From Candidatus Opimibacter skivensis (GTDB lineage Bacteria > Bacteroidota > Bacteroidia > Chitinophagales > Saprospiraceae), in contig JADKGY010000020.1 in NCBI GenBank assembly GCA_016722045.1, positions 124,001 to 188,000 of the forward strand: a stretch of 64,000 nt of DNA. Direction: 5' to 3'. The notes beneath the pieces are model-generated. The model had not been told where the DNA came from. It ran no database searches and saw only the letters and a program-made list of their open reading frames with translations. The translations under genes and the position numbers were made by a program. This document shows positions 52,820 through 61,508 of this stretch, in pieces (position 1 is the stretch's first letter; the number at the start of each line of letters is the position of its first letter).

Positions 52820-53518
52820 CTACAATTCCCCCGTCGCTATAGTAACCATCCGTAGCGAAGCGATCTTAGCTGAGGCAAGAGCAAGCGCACAAGATTCCAA
52901 AGTAGCCCCAGTAGTTAAAACATCATCAACAAGTAAAACATGTTTCTCCTTTACAAGATTTGGATTGACTAATACAAACGATGAACCGATAGTCTGTACA
53001 CGTTCAAGTCTTTTCATTCCAGTCAGACTCTTGTCATGCGTAGATCTTCGAAGTGCATTTTTCTGACAGGTGATTCCCATCGCTTCAGCAATACCTTCTC
53101 CGAAGACTGCACTTTGATTATAGCCGCGCTTACGTTGTTTTTTCCAATGAAGAGGTACAGGTACGACGATATCAATTTCATTCCAGAGTTCAGATTGAAG
53201 GAGTTGCTTTCCATACCACTTTCCGATAGTCACGATAAGTTCAGGCTGATTATTATATTTTATCTGGTGAAGCAATCGCTGCGTGCCACCTCCTCTTGAG
53301 AAATACAGAAACGCAGCACCTGTCTTAAGATCTATTCGTCCTTTGAAATGTGACGTAAATGGATTTTCTGCATACTGATGAAATCCGGTTTCAGGTAGTT
53401 CATTTATACAATCCAGACAAAAAATATGGTGATCCAACGGCCGTTGCACACCACAGCTTGCACACAAAGGTGGATATAGTAAGTCAATAATATGTCTGTA
53501 CCATGGCGTCATCTTCAA
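52820..53518 (-). CDS. comF: ComF-family phosphoribosyltransferase-like protein
   Basis: 232 residues. An N-terminal zinc-finger-like double CxxC (CASCG, CLDC) is followed by a phosphoribosyltransferase fold with VVPVPLHWKKQRKRGYNQSAVF and the PRPP-loop HVLLVDDVLTTGATLESC. ComF proteins are linked to natural competence (DNA uptake) in many bacteria. comM at 18463 is another transformation-associated gene here. The ATG is preceded by an intrinsic-terminator-like hairpin only 3 nt upstream. A second ATG two codons in is possible. Confidence 0.92.
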   Translation of the reverse strand: MKMTPWYRHIIDLLYPPLCASCGVQRPLDHHIFCLDCINELPETGFHQYAENPFTSHFKGRIDLKTGAAFLYFSRGGGTQRLLHQIKYNNQPELIVTIGKWYGKQLLQSELWNEIDIVVPVPLHWKKQRKRGYNQSAVFGEGIAEAMGITCQKNALRRSTHDKSLTGMKRLERVQTIGSSFVLVNPNLVKEKHVLLVDDVLTTGATLESCALALASAKIASLRMVTIATGEL

Positions 53519-53520
53519 AT

Positions 53521-53559
53521 AGAAAAAAAGCCGGACTGCTTTGGGTGCGTCGTCCGGCT
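53521..53559 (-). terminator. Intrinsic terminator-like hairpin in the comF leader
   Basis: On the minus strand AGCCGGAC (from 53559) pairs with GTCCGGCT (to 53529), followed directly by CTTTTTTTCT, then the comF ATG at 53518. Its polarity would stop leftward transcription just before comF, so it is either an attenuator or the end of an unseen leftward transcript from 53560-53775. Confidence 0.6.
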
Positions 53560-53775
53560 ATTGTTCAACTGGCAAATCAAAAAATGAGGATCCAACCTCT
53601 TCTTACGCATAGTATAATGTCTCGAGAGCACTAAAATGTGACCGCTTTTTTCAACTTTTTTCAAAAATATTTTTTTCAGCTATTTTCTTTCATCTTTTTT
53701 GTATACTTGTCTGATGTCTTTCCTGTAAATCTGACGGAGGTTTACACTTCACCGGGAAATCATCCAGTTGAAAAC

Positions 53776-54372
53776 ATGCACCAGCTTGATCACAGTCCCC
53801 TGCTCAGGGATGAACATTTCGTCAGCACCATAAGACCCGGTGGCCTAGACGGAGAAAAGGCAATCATAAGCCTGTACACCCATTATCATAAATCAGTCAG
53901 AACTGCAATTTCGGATCTGATAAAACTTTATCCCGCTTGTCGCACCGAACCGGATGACATCGTACACGATGCATTCCTGGTGATGATTCACAAAATTCAG
54001 TTCGAAACAGCACCAACCATATCATTAAAGGCTTTTTGGATTGGCATTTCGAGAAAATTAATTCTCAACCAAGTGAGAAAATTCAAACGGATAACACTTG
54101 TGGCAGAACTAGATGAAGACTACGGTGCACCCGAAATCTCCCCTGAATCCTTATTCATGATCACTGAACATAACGAACAAATCGAAAACTATCTCTCCCG
54201 GGCTGGTGAACGATGTAAGCAAGTCCTGATCATGTGGTTAGCACAGTTTACGATGGGTGAGATAGCAGACGAATTACATCTTTCAGGTGCCCAGATGGCC
54301 AGGAAAATAAAGTATGCCTGTTTTAAAAAACTAAAAAATCTGGTCCAAAACGGTCACATGTTAGACCTCTGA
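53776..54372 (+). CDS. ECF-family RNA polymerase sigma factor
   Basis: 198 residues from the ATG at 53776. The frame opens earlier at 53638, but those residues are a low-complexity phenylalanine-rich run. Region 2 is seen as ALISLY-like AIISLYTHYHKSVRTAI, TEPDDIVHDAFLVMIHKI and LKAFWIGISRKLILNQVRKFKRI; region 4 is RCKQVLIMWLAQFTMGEIADELHLSGAQMARKIKYACFKKLKNL. This is the Bacteroidota ECF type whose partner is often a tetratricopeptide or membrane protein in the next gene, which fits the gene 50 nt downstream. It should direct a small regulon; target promoters cannot be read. Confidence 0.9.
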   Translation: MHQLDHSPLLRDEHFVSTIRPGGLDGEKAIISLYTHYHKSVRTAISDLIKLYPACRTEPDDIVHDAFLVMIHKIQFETAPTISLKAFWIGISRKLILNQVRKFKRITLVAELDEDYGAPEISPESLFMITEHNEQIENYLSRAGERCKQVLIMWLAQFTMGEIADELHLSGAQMARKIKYACFKKLKNLVQNGHMLDL

Positions 54373-54422
54373 AGACATTACCTATAGAGAAATCGAAAAG
54401 TAAACACTATAACACCTTAAGC

Positions 54423-55133
54423 ATGGAAGAAAAAGAGTTGTTGGAACTTATTGATCAGTATCTCCTGGGCAGGATTAAACCTGATGACCTGCAGAGGTTA
54501 GAGTATCTAAGAAAAACAAACCCTGACACAGAACTCCAGGTCAGGCAGAGTATTGAAGCCTTCAACGTGATCAAATATCTCCGCTACAAACAACTGCGGG
54601 AGAAATTGCGTCAAATCGATAATGCAGATGAAAAGAGCAAAACCGGCTTTTTCGGTCAGCGTTGGTTGGTCATGACCATTTTGATTATCCTGTCCTTCCT
54701 TGGCTTATGGCTGTGGGCGATCAGACACTATGATCCGGCTTCAATAGCTATGCGGCATTTTCTGAAGAGTTCAGAAATAAATATGATGCTATATGAAACT
54801 AAAGATGTAAGTGTAAATGATTGGACATTAGCTAACATAGCGTTCAGGAATAAAAATTTTCAGGAAGCCATTATTCTTTTTCAACCTTTTTTAGAGGACT
54901 CTCTTACTGAAACATCTACTGCAGCAAAATGGAATATTCTCCTGTCCCGATTTGCACTCGGTGACACAGATATATACTGGAAAGAGGAAATGATTGTTTT
55001 TCAATCAACAGCTTCTGAGCCTTATAAATCAGAAGCATTGAAATTGCTGCAAACATTGAATTCACCGTTTTATAAAATATTTGTTTTACATCTTTCGCCG
55101 CAGCTATCCGCGCTTAAGCCACGTCTGATGTAG
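54423..55133 (+). CDS. Membrane-anchored partner of the ECF sigma factor (putative anti-sigma)
   Basis: 236 residues. An N-terminal cytosolic helical region (MEEKELLELIDQYLLGRIKPDDLQRLE, including LRQSIEAF-like VRQSIEAFNVIKY) is followed by a single transmembrane helix (WLVMTILIILSFLGLWLWAI, about 80-99) and a periplasmic helical part with a TPR-like stretch (ANIAFRNKNFQEAIILFQPFL). A short acidic N-terminus, one membrane span and position directly after an ECF sigma gene are typical of Bacteroidota anti-sigma factors. Sequence alone does not prove it. Confidence 0.75.
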   Translation: MEEKELLELIDQYLLGRIKPDDLQRLEYLRKTNPDTELQVRQSIEAFNVIKYLRYKQLREKLRQIDNADEKSKTGFFGQRWLVMTILIILSFLGLWLWAIRHYDPASIAMRHFLKSSEINMMLYETKDVSVNDWTLANIAFRNKNFQEAIILFQPFLEDSLTETSTAAKWNILLSRFALGDTDIYWKEEMIVFQSTASEPYKSEALKLLQTLNSPFYKIFVLHLSPQLSALKPRLM

Positions 55134-55248
55134 AGGGTCTATTAAAGGCCGCTGTTAAACAATTGTTAAACGAAAAAGGAAATGATACCATCTGTATGTT
55201 GCTTCCGTTTAAATAGCCACTTACGATCCTCAAAAAAGTGAAAAGACT

Positions 55249-56466
55249 ATGAAACTGAAACCATTTTTTTCGCTCATGCTTGCCGGCATTTTTGGAGGCT
55301 TGATTTGTTTTGGAGCTATTCAATATTCACAACATTTCAATCTTCTTGGTCATTCGTCCATATTCTCTTTGACAGCGGCACCTTCTTCGGGCCAGGATTT
55401 TAATTCTGCCACCGGAGTTCCATCTACACCTGCATCTCTTTCTACGCCTGCTCCGGTGACCGGTCCGGATTTTGCCAATGCTGCCGAAGCGGCCCAGAAA
55501 GTTGTTGTCCTGATCGAAGCTTCAGAAAGTGAAGCGACTGCACAGAATCGTAGACGTCAGGATCCATTCCAGGATTTTTTCCAGCGTTTTGGTATTAATT
55601 CAGACGGCTTCGGCTATGGTCCTCAAATCCGTAAAGGTGCCGGATCAGGCGTCATCATTTCCAGCGATGGATATATCCTGACAAACAATCACGTCGTGGA
55701 TTTTGCTGATGAAGTGAATATTATCACGTTCGATAACAAAAAGTATAAAGCTGTAATTGTAGGCCGTGATCCAAGCACAGACCTCGCTGTCGTGAAAATC
55801 GATGCCAAAAACCTACCTACATTGGAATATGCGGATTCAGATAAAGCCAGGGTTGGAGAATGGGTACTGGCCGTTGGAAATCCTTTTGAATATCTGACTT
55901 CTACTGTCACTGCAGGTATCATCAGCGCCAAAGGCCGCGATCTCGATATTATCCCAGGGAAAAAAGCCATTGAAGAGTTCATTCAGACCGATGCTGCCAT
56001 CAATCCGGGCAATAGCGGAGGTGCTTTAGTGGACGCAAATGGCAGACTCCTCGGCATTAATACTGCAATAGCTTCTGAAACAGGAAGTTATACCGGATAC
56101 TCATTTGCCATCCCTGCAAATCTTGCAGTTGGTATAGCTAACGACATTATCAAAAATGGTAACGACATTGAGCGAACATCTTTGGGTGTTACAGTGTTAG
56201 TATTAGATGAAGAGTTTGCTGCTGAACAGAAATTACCTATAAACGAAGGTTTACTGGTAGATGAAGTCAGTGAAAGCAGTTCCGCCCAATATGCAGGAAT
56301 TCTGCCTCACGATGTTCTTGTAGAGATTGATGGCAAAAAACTTAAGACTTTCAATGATCTAAAAGAGAAAATAGATCTGGCGAAAGTGGGAGATTCAGTG
56401 ACAGTGAAAGTATACCGGAACGGCAAATATTTAGACATTCCGGTGCGTTTAAAAAAAGGACTTTAA
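55249..56466 (+). CDS. HtrA/DegQ-like periplasmic serine protease
   Basis: 405 residues with an N-terminal signal or anchor (about 1-30). The trypsin-like domain has His148 (NNHVVD), Asp178 (STDLAVVKI) and Ser256 (INPGNSGGAL). A PDZ domain follows (about 305-400: LPINEGLLVDEVSESSSAQYAGILPHDVLVEIDG). It degrades or refolds misfolded envelope proteins. A single PDZ domain makes it closer to DegS than DegP in layout, but Bacteroidota DegQ-like proteases often have one or two. A strong terminator follows at 56521, so it ends its unit. Confidence 0.93.
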   Translation: MKLKPFFSLMLAGIFGGLICFGAIQYSQHFNLLGHSSIFSLTAAPSSGQDFNSATGVPSTPASLSTPAPVTGPDFANAAEAAQKVVVLIEASESEATAQNRRRQDPFQDFFQRFGINSDGFGYGPQIRKGAGSGVIISSDGYILTNNHVVDFADEVNIITFDNKKYKAVIVGRDPSTDLAVVKIDAKNLPTLEYADSDKARVGEWVLAVGNPFEYLTSTVTAGIISAKGRDLDIIPGKKAIEEFIQTDAAINPGNSGGALVDANGRLLGINTAIASETGSYTGYSFAIPANLAVGIANDIIKNGNDIERTSLGVTVLVLDEEFAAEQKLPINEGLLVDEVSESSSAQYAGILPHDVLVEIDGKKLKTFNDLKEKIDLAKVGDSVTVKVYRNGKYLDIPVRLKKGL

Positions 56467-56520
56467 GGAATGAGGTAAACTCATTTAAAAATATAGTTGG
56501 TTTTTCGTTTTGTTTTGATG

Positions 56521-56555
56521 CGCCTGTCTTAAAAGCAAGACAGGCGTTTTTTTTT
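56521..56555 (+). terminator. Intrinsic terminator of the HtrA gene
   Basis: CGCCTGTCTT (56521-56530) pairs perfectly with AAGACAGGCG (56537-56546) across a 6-nt loop, followed by nine T residues. Confidence 0.93.
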
Positions 56556-56643
56556 GTTTGGAATTTTTTTCCTTCAAGTCTTGATTTAAAAATTTATTTT
56601 GGGCGTCTGTGACGAAAACAAGTTTTTGATCACACCCCGATAT

Positions 56644-57549
56644 ATGTCAATTTTAAGATTAGATAAAGTAACAAAACGTTTCAAAGATCATCTCGCGGTT
56701 GATGAAGTGAGTTTTGAAGTAGAGCAGGGCACAATCTTTGGCATGCTCGGACCAAACGGTGCCGGTAAAACCACCACGATCAGAATCATCACCACCATCA
56801 TGGGTCCCGACAGTGGCCAAGTTTATTTTCAGGGTGAGCTACTCAACAAAAAGCATCCTTCCCTGATGGGCTATCTGCCCGAAGAAAGAGGTTTGTACAA
56901 ACGCATGAAAGTGGGCGCCCATCTTATCTACCTCGCACAACTAAGAGGACTTTCGGTAGCAGATGCTACAAGAAAATGCAAAGAAATGCTTGATCGATTC
57001 GAAGCCCTTGACTGGTGGAACAAAAAAATTGAAGAGCTTTCGAAAGGGATGCAACAAAAAATCCAATTCATCGCTACGATTGTCCATGATCCGGTACTCA
57101 TCATCCTGGATGAACCATTCACAGGGCTTGATCCTATCAACAGCAGTATGATCCAGGATGAAATATTCAGATTAAGGGATAAAGGGACGACCATTATTTT
57201 CTCTACACACCGCATGGAACAAGTTGAAGAGATGTGTGAAAACATAATTCTCATCAATCAGGGTAAAAATATTCTGCAAGGCAATGTCAAAGAGATCAGG
57301 AATAAATACAAAGAACATCTGTACAAAATATCCTACTCAGGAGATTTGCCAAAACAATTTACGGATGGATTAGAATTGGTAAAATCAGAAGATCATACAG
57401 CTACATTCAGAATCCCAAATCAGGGCACACCGAACGTCTTGCTTCAATACCTCATAAACTCAGGTTGCCAGATTCATTCGTTCCATGAAATACTGCCATC
57501 CATCAATGAAATATTTATTCGCCAGGTAAAAGGAATCAGCCATGAGTAG
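56644..57549 (+). CDS. ABC transporter ATP-binding protein (ABC-2 exporter, DUF4162 C-terminus)
   Basis: 301 residues from the ATG at 56644 (MSILRLDKVTKRFKD); the frame opens at a TTG 45 nt earlier. Walker A GPNGAGKTT at 36-44, ABC signature LSKGMQQK, Walker B LIILDEPFTGLDP and the switch histidine in FSTHRMEQ. The C-terminal DUF4162-type domain covers about 220-301. It energises export by the permease encoded next (8-nt overlap). NatA-like exporters move sodium, drugs or lipids; the substrate is unknown. Confidence 0.93.
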   Translation: MSILRLDKVTKRFKDHLAVDEVSFEVEQGTIFGMLGPNGAGKTTTIRIITTIMGPDSGQVYFQGELLNKKHPSLMGYLPEERGLYKRMKVGAHLIYLAQLRGLSVADATRKCKEMLDRFEALDWWNKKIEELSKGMQQKIQFIATIVHDPVLIILDEPFTGLDPINSSMIQDEIFRLRDKGTTIIFSTHRMEQVEEMCENIILINQGKNILQGNVKEIRNKYKEHLYKISYSGDLPKQFTDGLELVKSEDHTATFRIPNQGTPNVLLQYLINSGCQIHSFHEILPSINEIFIRQVKGISHE

Positions 57550-58879
57550 TAGTAAGATCTGGATCGTTGCAAAACGAGAATATCTGACCCGTGTTCAAAA
57601 GAAGACATTTATCCTGGTGACACTTCTGACACCTATAGGTATTGCATTATTTTCAGTCCTGGTAGGTTTTATCATGAGCGCGGGGAGTAAATCCGATCAG
57701 CGCGTCCTGATCCATGATGATACAGGTATCATCCGCGAAATGGCGACTAACGATAAAAACTTTCCTTATCAATTCTCTGAAAATGATCTGAATACATTGA
57801 AGGAGGAATACCGGTCGATGGGTTATGATATCCTCGTGCATATTCCGGCACTCAAAGATTCGGCATCAACACATATTTCAGCATCATATTACGGTGAAGA
57901 AAAACCTTCTCTTGCTCTTTTAGAATCCATTGAATCTCATCTGGGTGATCAGATACAGGCGTACAGAATGCGCAAATCAAAAATCGAACAGTCACTGCTT
58001 GATTCTTTTTTGGCTGATATCGAGCTTGAGAATGGCGCGATGGATCCTAATGATCATTCAGGATCTGCAGCCACCGGAAAACTTAATATCATCATCGGCA
58101 CAGCATTGGGTGCACTGATGGGTTTCCTCATGTACCTCGTGATCTTTATCTACGGCGGTATGGTCATGCGCAGTGTAATGGAAGAAAAATTAAGCCGCAT
58201 CGTGGAAGTTATGGTGAGTTCTGTGCGTCCCATCTATCTCATGATGGGTAAGTTAATAGGTGTAGGAGGCGTTGGGTTGACACAGCTTGCACTTTGGGCT
58301 ATTCTGATCCCTATACTTCTGATCATTGCCCAGGCATTTCTACCGGGTATGGATCATTCACAACTAGCCAGTGTCAGTAGTGTATCACAGGTCGATCAGG
58401 AATCACTTAATGGATTCTCAGGACAGCAAATCATCCAGGCCATTTTTAATATCAAATGGTGGCTTATCCTTCCTGTATTTGTGCTTTTTTTCCTTGGAGG
58501 TTATTTTATTTATAGCTCCATGTTCGCAGCCATGGGATCGGCCATCAACGAAGATATGGGTGAAGGCCAGCAATTGATGTTGCCCATCATCATTGTTGTG
58601 TTGATCGCTTTCTATATGTTATTCCCGGTCCTTTCCAATCCAAATGGAACACTTGCCATATTTGCTTCTATGTTTCCATTATTTTCTCCGATCATCATGC
58701 CGGCTCGCTTAGCCTTTGATCCGCCATGGTGGCAGATCGTCGTTTCCATTGTCCTGATGCTTTCTACCGTTTGGTTTTTCATCTGGCTCACCAGCAGAAT
58801 TTACCGCGTAGGTATTCTGATGTACGGCAAAAAAGCAACCATCAGAGAAATGATCAAATGGTTGAGATATTCCGAATAA
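57542..58879 (+). CDS. ABC-2 type exporter permease (NatB-like)
   Basis: 445 residues. One N-terminal transmembrane helix (FILVTLLTPIGIALFSVLVGFIM), a periplasmic domain (about 50-180), then a cluster of five helices (for example IIIGTALGALMGFLMYLVIFIYGGMVMRSV, VGLTQLALWAILIPILLII, LMLPIIIVVLIAFYMLFPV, IVVSIVLMLSTVWFFIWLTS). EEKLSRIVEVMVSSVRP is the ABC-2 coupling motif that contacts the ATPase. It works with the ATP-binding protein encoded upstream, with which it overlaps by 8 nt, as a two-gene exporter operon. Confidence 0.92.
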   Translation: MSSSKIWIVAKREYLTRVQKKTFILVTLLTPIGIALFSVLVGFIMSAGSKSDQRVLIHDDTGIIREMATNDKNFPYQFSENDLNTLKEEYRSMGYDILVHIPALKDSASTHISASYYGEEKPSLALLESIESHLGDQIQAYRMRKSKIEQSLLDSFLADIELENGAMDPNDHSGSAATGKLNIIIGTALGALMGFLMYLVIFIYGGMVMRSVMEEKLSRIVEVMVSSVRPIYLMMGKLIGVGGVGLTQLALWAILIPILLIIAQAFLPGMDHSQLASVSSVSQVDQESLNGFSGQQIIQAIFNIKWWLILPVFVLFFLGGYFIYSSMFAAMGSAINEDMGEGQQLMLPIIIVVLIAFYMLFPVLSNPNGTLAIFASMFPLFSPIIMPARLAFDPPWWQIVVSIVLMLSTVWFFIWLTSRIYRVGILMYGKKATIREMIKWLRYSE

Positions 58880-58897
58880 CAATCAAAAGATTTTAAA

Positions 58898-58971
58898 TAC
58901 CCCGGTGTTTCGCAGAACGCAGGGGAGAAACTTCGCACTGAACTTGTTCAGTGAAACGAAGTGATGGGGTA
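58898..58971. repeat. Nested inverted repeats with a CACTGAACTTGTTCAGTG core
   Basis: Outer arms TACCCC (58898-58903) and GGGGTA (58966-58971) enclose an inner stem CTTCG (58931-58935) and CGAAG (58957-58961) that itself encloses a perfect 8-bp hairpin CACTGAAC-TT-GTTCAGTG (58936-58953). No gene lies in the convergent interval 58880-59129. Confidence 0.65.
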
Positions 58972-58979
58972 AATAAAAA

Positions 58980-59004
58980 AAAGTCGCTCCACCGGAGCGA
59001 CTTT
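58980..59004 (-). terminator. Terminator hairpin AAAGTCGCTCC-ACC-GGAGCGACTTT
   Basis: Perfect 11-bp arms with a 3-nt loop between convergent genes. On the minus strand it is followed by a T-rich tract (58972-58979 are A on the plus strand), so it is a good intrinsic terminator for the thiamine-binding-like gene; it may also stop the exporter operon from the other side. Confidence 0.85.
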
Positions 59005-59129
59005 CGATGAGAATTCGTTTTGAATGATTGGTCACAAATGATCTATGCCCATCATCTCATGCCAAAATTCTAAATAAAATCCCGATTAAAAAATCATTTT
59101 TGAAGATTTAAAAAATCTTAACACAATAC

Positions 59130-59381
59130 TCAATCCACATACTCCCTTCTGCCCTGAGCGACCTTTAAAACGCAGATTGAGTCTTCCATTGACAATTGGG
59201 ATGTCAACAAATCACCTAATTCTGGCCACAATTTTTCAAACTGACCTATGACGATCGTGCTCATTCCGTTAGATTGAATATCAAGGTCCGGAATAGCCTT
59301 CAGTTTTTGAAGAAAATTCAATACTGAGGAGGGGTATTCATTGTGAAGCGGATAAAGGCTGATTTCGATCGTAGCGGTCAT
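59130..59381 (-). CDS. Small YkoF/MTH1187-like protein, possible thiamine-binding
   Basis: 83 residues: TATIEISLYPLHNEYPSSVLNFLQKLKAIPDLDIQSNGMSTIVIGQFEKLW. One ferredoxin-like beta-alpha-beta unit with the 'EISLYPL...Y...V..F...L' start and a 'QSNGMSTIVIG' strand is what YkoF-like and MTH1187-like thiamine-binding domains look like. Members bind thiamine or hydroxymethylpyrimidine in the cytosol. No thiamine gene or TPP riboswitch is adjacent, so the ligand is inference. Confidence 0.6.
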   Translation of the reverse strand: MTATIEISLYPLHNEYPSSVLNFLQKLKAIPDLDIQSNGMSTIVIGQFEKLWPELGDLLTSQLSMEDSICVLKVAQGRREYVD

Positions 59382-59443
59382 CCATAATATTAATCAATCT
59401 TTCATTACTTCTTCGACCTATCTTTACGCACAAATCTATACTG

Positions 59444-61336
59444 ATGAAAAATTTATTCGCACTCTTACTTACACTCCTCACGATTAATCAGATCAATGCT
59501 CAAACCTGGACCTGGTCATCTGAAACACCAAAAGCAGGTGAAATTGTAAATGTTGATATTAAAGGTCTTGATGTCAAAGGCGAGATGCATATGGTTGCAT
59601 ACTCATTTAAAGGAAAAGAATTGGTCACTAATGATGTCTTTTGCCTGACCGATAAAGATGGGGTTCATCTTTCTCTTCTGGTACCTTCTGAAACAAACTG
59701 GGTGCGCCTCGTAGCTAAAGATGCGGATAATCAACCAATAACCGGAGACCATAAATCTGTAGTCAAAACCGGTGCTCCTGTGAAGGCAAGTCAAATCGAG
59801 CAAGCTATGGCCACGACAATGTATGCAAGAGCTGTAGGTCTTAAACGGGATGATGCAGGTGCTACTGCATTATACAGAGAAGCCATCAAAGCTGATCCCG
59901 AGTGGCTCAATAATGCTGATGTATTGTCAGGTTATGCATCTTCAGCCAAAGCCTCTAAATCAGATGATGACCTGAAAGTGATTAAAGGTCAGCTTATGGC
60001 ATTCGATTCGAAAAAAAGCAGTGAGTCTGCAGACCTGCTGACCAGCGCTGTCCGTGTATCCAAATCAATAGGAGATACAGCACTATCGATCACCCTGCGT
60101 AAAAAACTAGATAAAACATATCCGAAGTCTATGCTGAAACAGGAGGATCAAATTGCTTTAATCGGCAAGGCGAAAACCGTAGATGATAAGATCTCGATCC
60201 GGAATAAATTTAAATCCAACTTCGGCCTCACAGATCAAAGCCAGGGGATATATGATCGAATGACATCTTCGATCATCGAAGATTATGCGACAGCACAAGA
60301 CTGGAATAAAGTAGAATCCTACATCAATGAAATAGTAGATCCGATGACCAAAGCTAATGCGTGCAATGAATATGCTTGGACATTGTCAGGAGAGGATATT
60401 GACAAGGATGCTATTAATCTTGAGATCGGAGCCCGCTTATCTTCAGCATCACTGAGCGCACTGACTCCAGACCTGAAAAAACCTTCGTCCCTTTCAAAAC
60501 AGGAATGGGAAAAAAATCTTGAATTTATGAGGGCCCAGTTCGGAGATACATACGCACTTCTATTATACAAGCAGGGGAAATACAATGAAGCCATCGATCA
60601 CCAGGCATTTGCTGTCAAAACCACTAATTATGATAGCCCTGATATGAATGAACGCTTTGTCATCTACCTAGATAAGGCAGGACAGAAAGATGAACTCGTA
60701 TCATTCGTAGACCAAATGATAGAGATGGGCAAAGCAACTGAAAAGATGAAAGAAATCCATAAGAAAATCTGGATGACCGACAAAACACCTGATCAGCTTT
60801 ACAATAAATATGTATCAAAGCTTGAGGAAAAAGCGAAAGAGAAAAGACTTGAAGAAATCAAAGCGATGTGGATGGATGCATCGGCCATCAATTTTACCTT
60901 AAAGAATCTGAATGGTGAAGATGTTTCACTTGCAGACTACAAAGGCAAAACAGTCATACTGGATTTCTGGGCCACATGGTGTGGACCTTGTAAAGCGAGT
61001 TTCCCCGGCATGAAAAAAGTAGTCGAGCATTATGCACAAGACAAAGATGTTGTGTTCCTGTTTGTTGATACCTGGGAAAATGGTGAAAAAATTCCGGAAA
61101 GAGTTAGCACGTTTATCAGCGATAACAAATATCCATTCCCTGTAATTCTTGACAGCAAAAATGAAGTGGTGGCAAACTACAAAGTGGATGGCATTCCTAC
61201 AAAATTTATCATCGATAAAGATCAAAAGATAAGATTTAAAGCCGTAGGCTACAGTGGAAACACCGATACACTCGTCGAGGAATTAATGACCATGATTGAA
61301 ATGACGCAGAACGGAGGTGCACTACAGAAGTCGTAA
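59444..61336 (+). CDS. TlpA-family thioredoxin-like exported protein with large N-terminal region
   Basis: 630 residues with a signal peptide (about 1-19, QINAQ). A beta-sandwich N-terminal domain (about 20-110) is followed by a helical, TPR-like middle (about 120-480; repeated ALYREAIKADPEWL and LLYKQGKYNEAIDHQAFA) and a thioredoxin domain (about 485-620) with WCGPC at residues 512-516 and the cis-proline in GIPTKFII. TlpA/ResA-like proteins reduce disulfides in the periplasm. The start is supported by a 7-of-8 match to the -7 box (TATCTTTA) about 20 nt upstream. Confidence 0.9.
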   Translation: MKNLFALLLTLLTINQINAQTWTWSSETPKAGEIVNVDIKGLDVKGEMHMVAYSFKGKELVTNDVFCLTDKDGVHLSLLVPSETNWVRLVAKDADNQPITGDHKSVVKTGAPVKASQIEQAMATTMYARAVGLKRDDAGATALYREAIKADPEWLNNADVLSGYASSAKASKSDDDLKVIKGQLMAFDSKKSSESADLLTSAVRVSKSIGDTALSITLRKKLDKTYPKSMLKQEDQIALIGKAKTVDDKISIRNKFKSNFGLTDQSQGIYDRMTSSIIEDYATAQDWNKVESYINEIVDPMTKANACNEYAWTLSGEDIDKDAINLEIGARLSSASLSALTPDLKKPSSLSKQEWEKNLEFMRAQFGDTYALLLYKQGKYNEAIDHQAFAVKTTNYDSPDMNERFVIYLDKAGQKDELVSFVDQMIEMGKATEKMKEIHKKIWMTDKTPDQLYNKYVSKLEEKAKEKRLEEIKAMWMDASAINFTLKNLNGEDVSLADYKGKTVILDFWATWCGPCKASFPGMKKVVEHYAQDKDVVFLFVDTWENGEKIPERVSTFISDNKYPFPVILDSKNEVVANYKVDGIPTKFIIDKDQKIRFKAVGYSGNTDTLVEELMTMIEMTQNGGALQKS

Positions 61337-61380
61337 AAAATTCTCAAGGATCATTATCTATTTATAATTATAAAGTGTAG

Positions 61381-61445
61381 ATTGAATGAAGTGTGAATGT
61401 TATCCGTAGTCTCAGACTACGGATAACATTCACACTTCATTTAAT
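61381..61445. terminator. 65-nt near-perfect palindrome with GTTATCCGTAGT core
   Basis: 32-nt arms around a single C at 61413, with one mismatch (G-T wobble). The 29-nt centre (61399-61427) repeats the centre of the palindrome at 16244-16310, except one base pair changed from T-A to C-G, while the outer arms are unrelated. Like that one it lies between convergent genes (TlpA-like and PGCxxC protein), but it lacks a good T-tract. Confidence 0.8.
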
Positions 61446-61508
61446 CAATATGTTTTCAATCCTGAAGGGATTGAATAAAAATCTGTTTCAATAGGATTAT
61501 CTGTCTCT

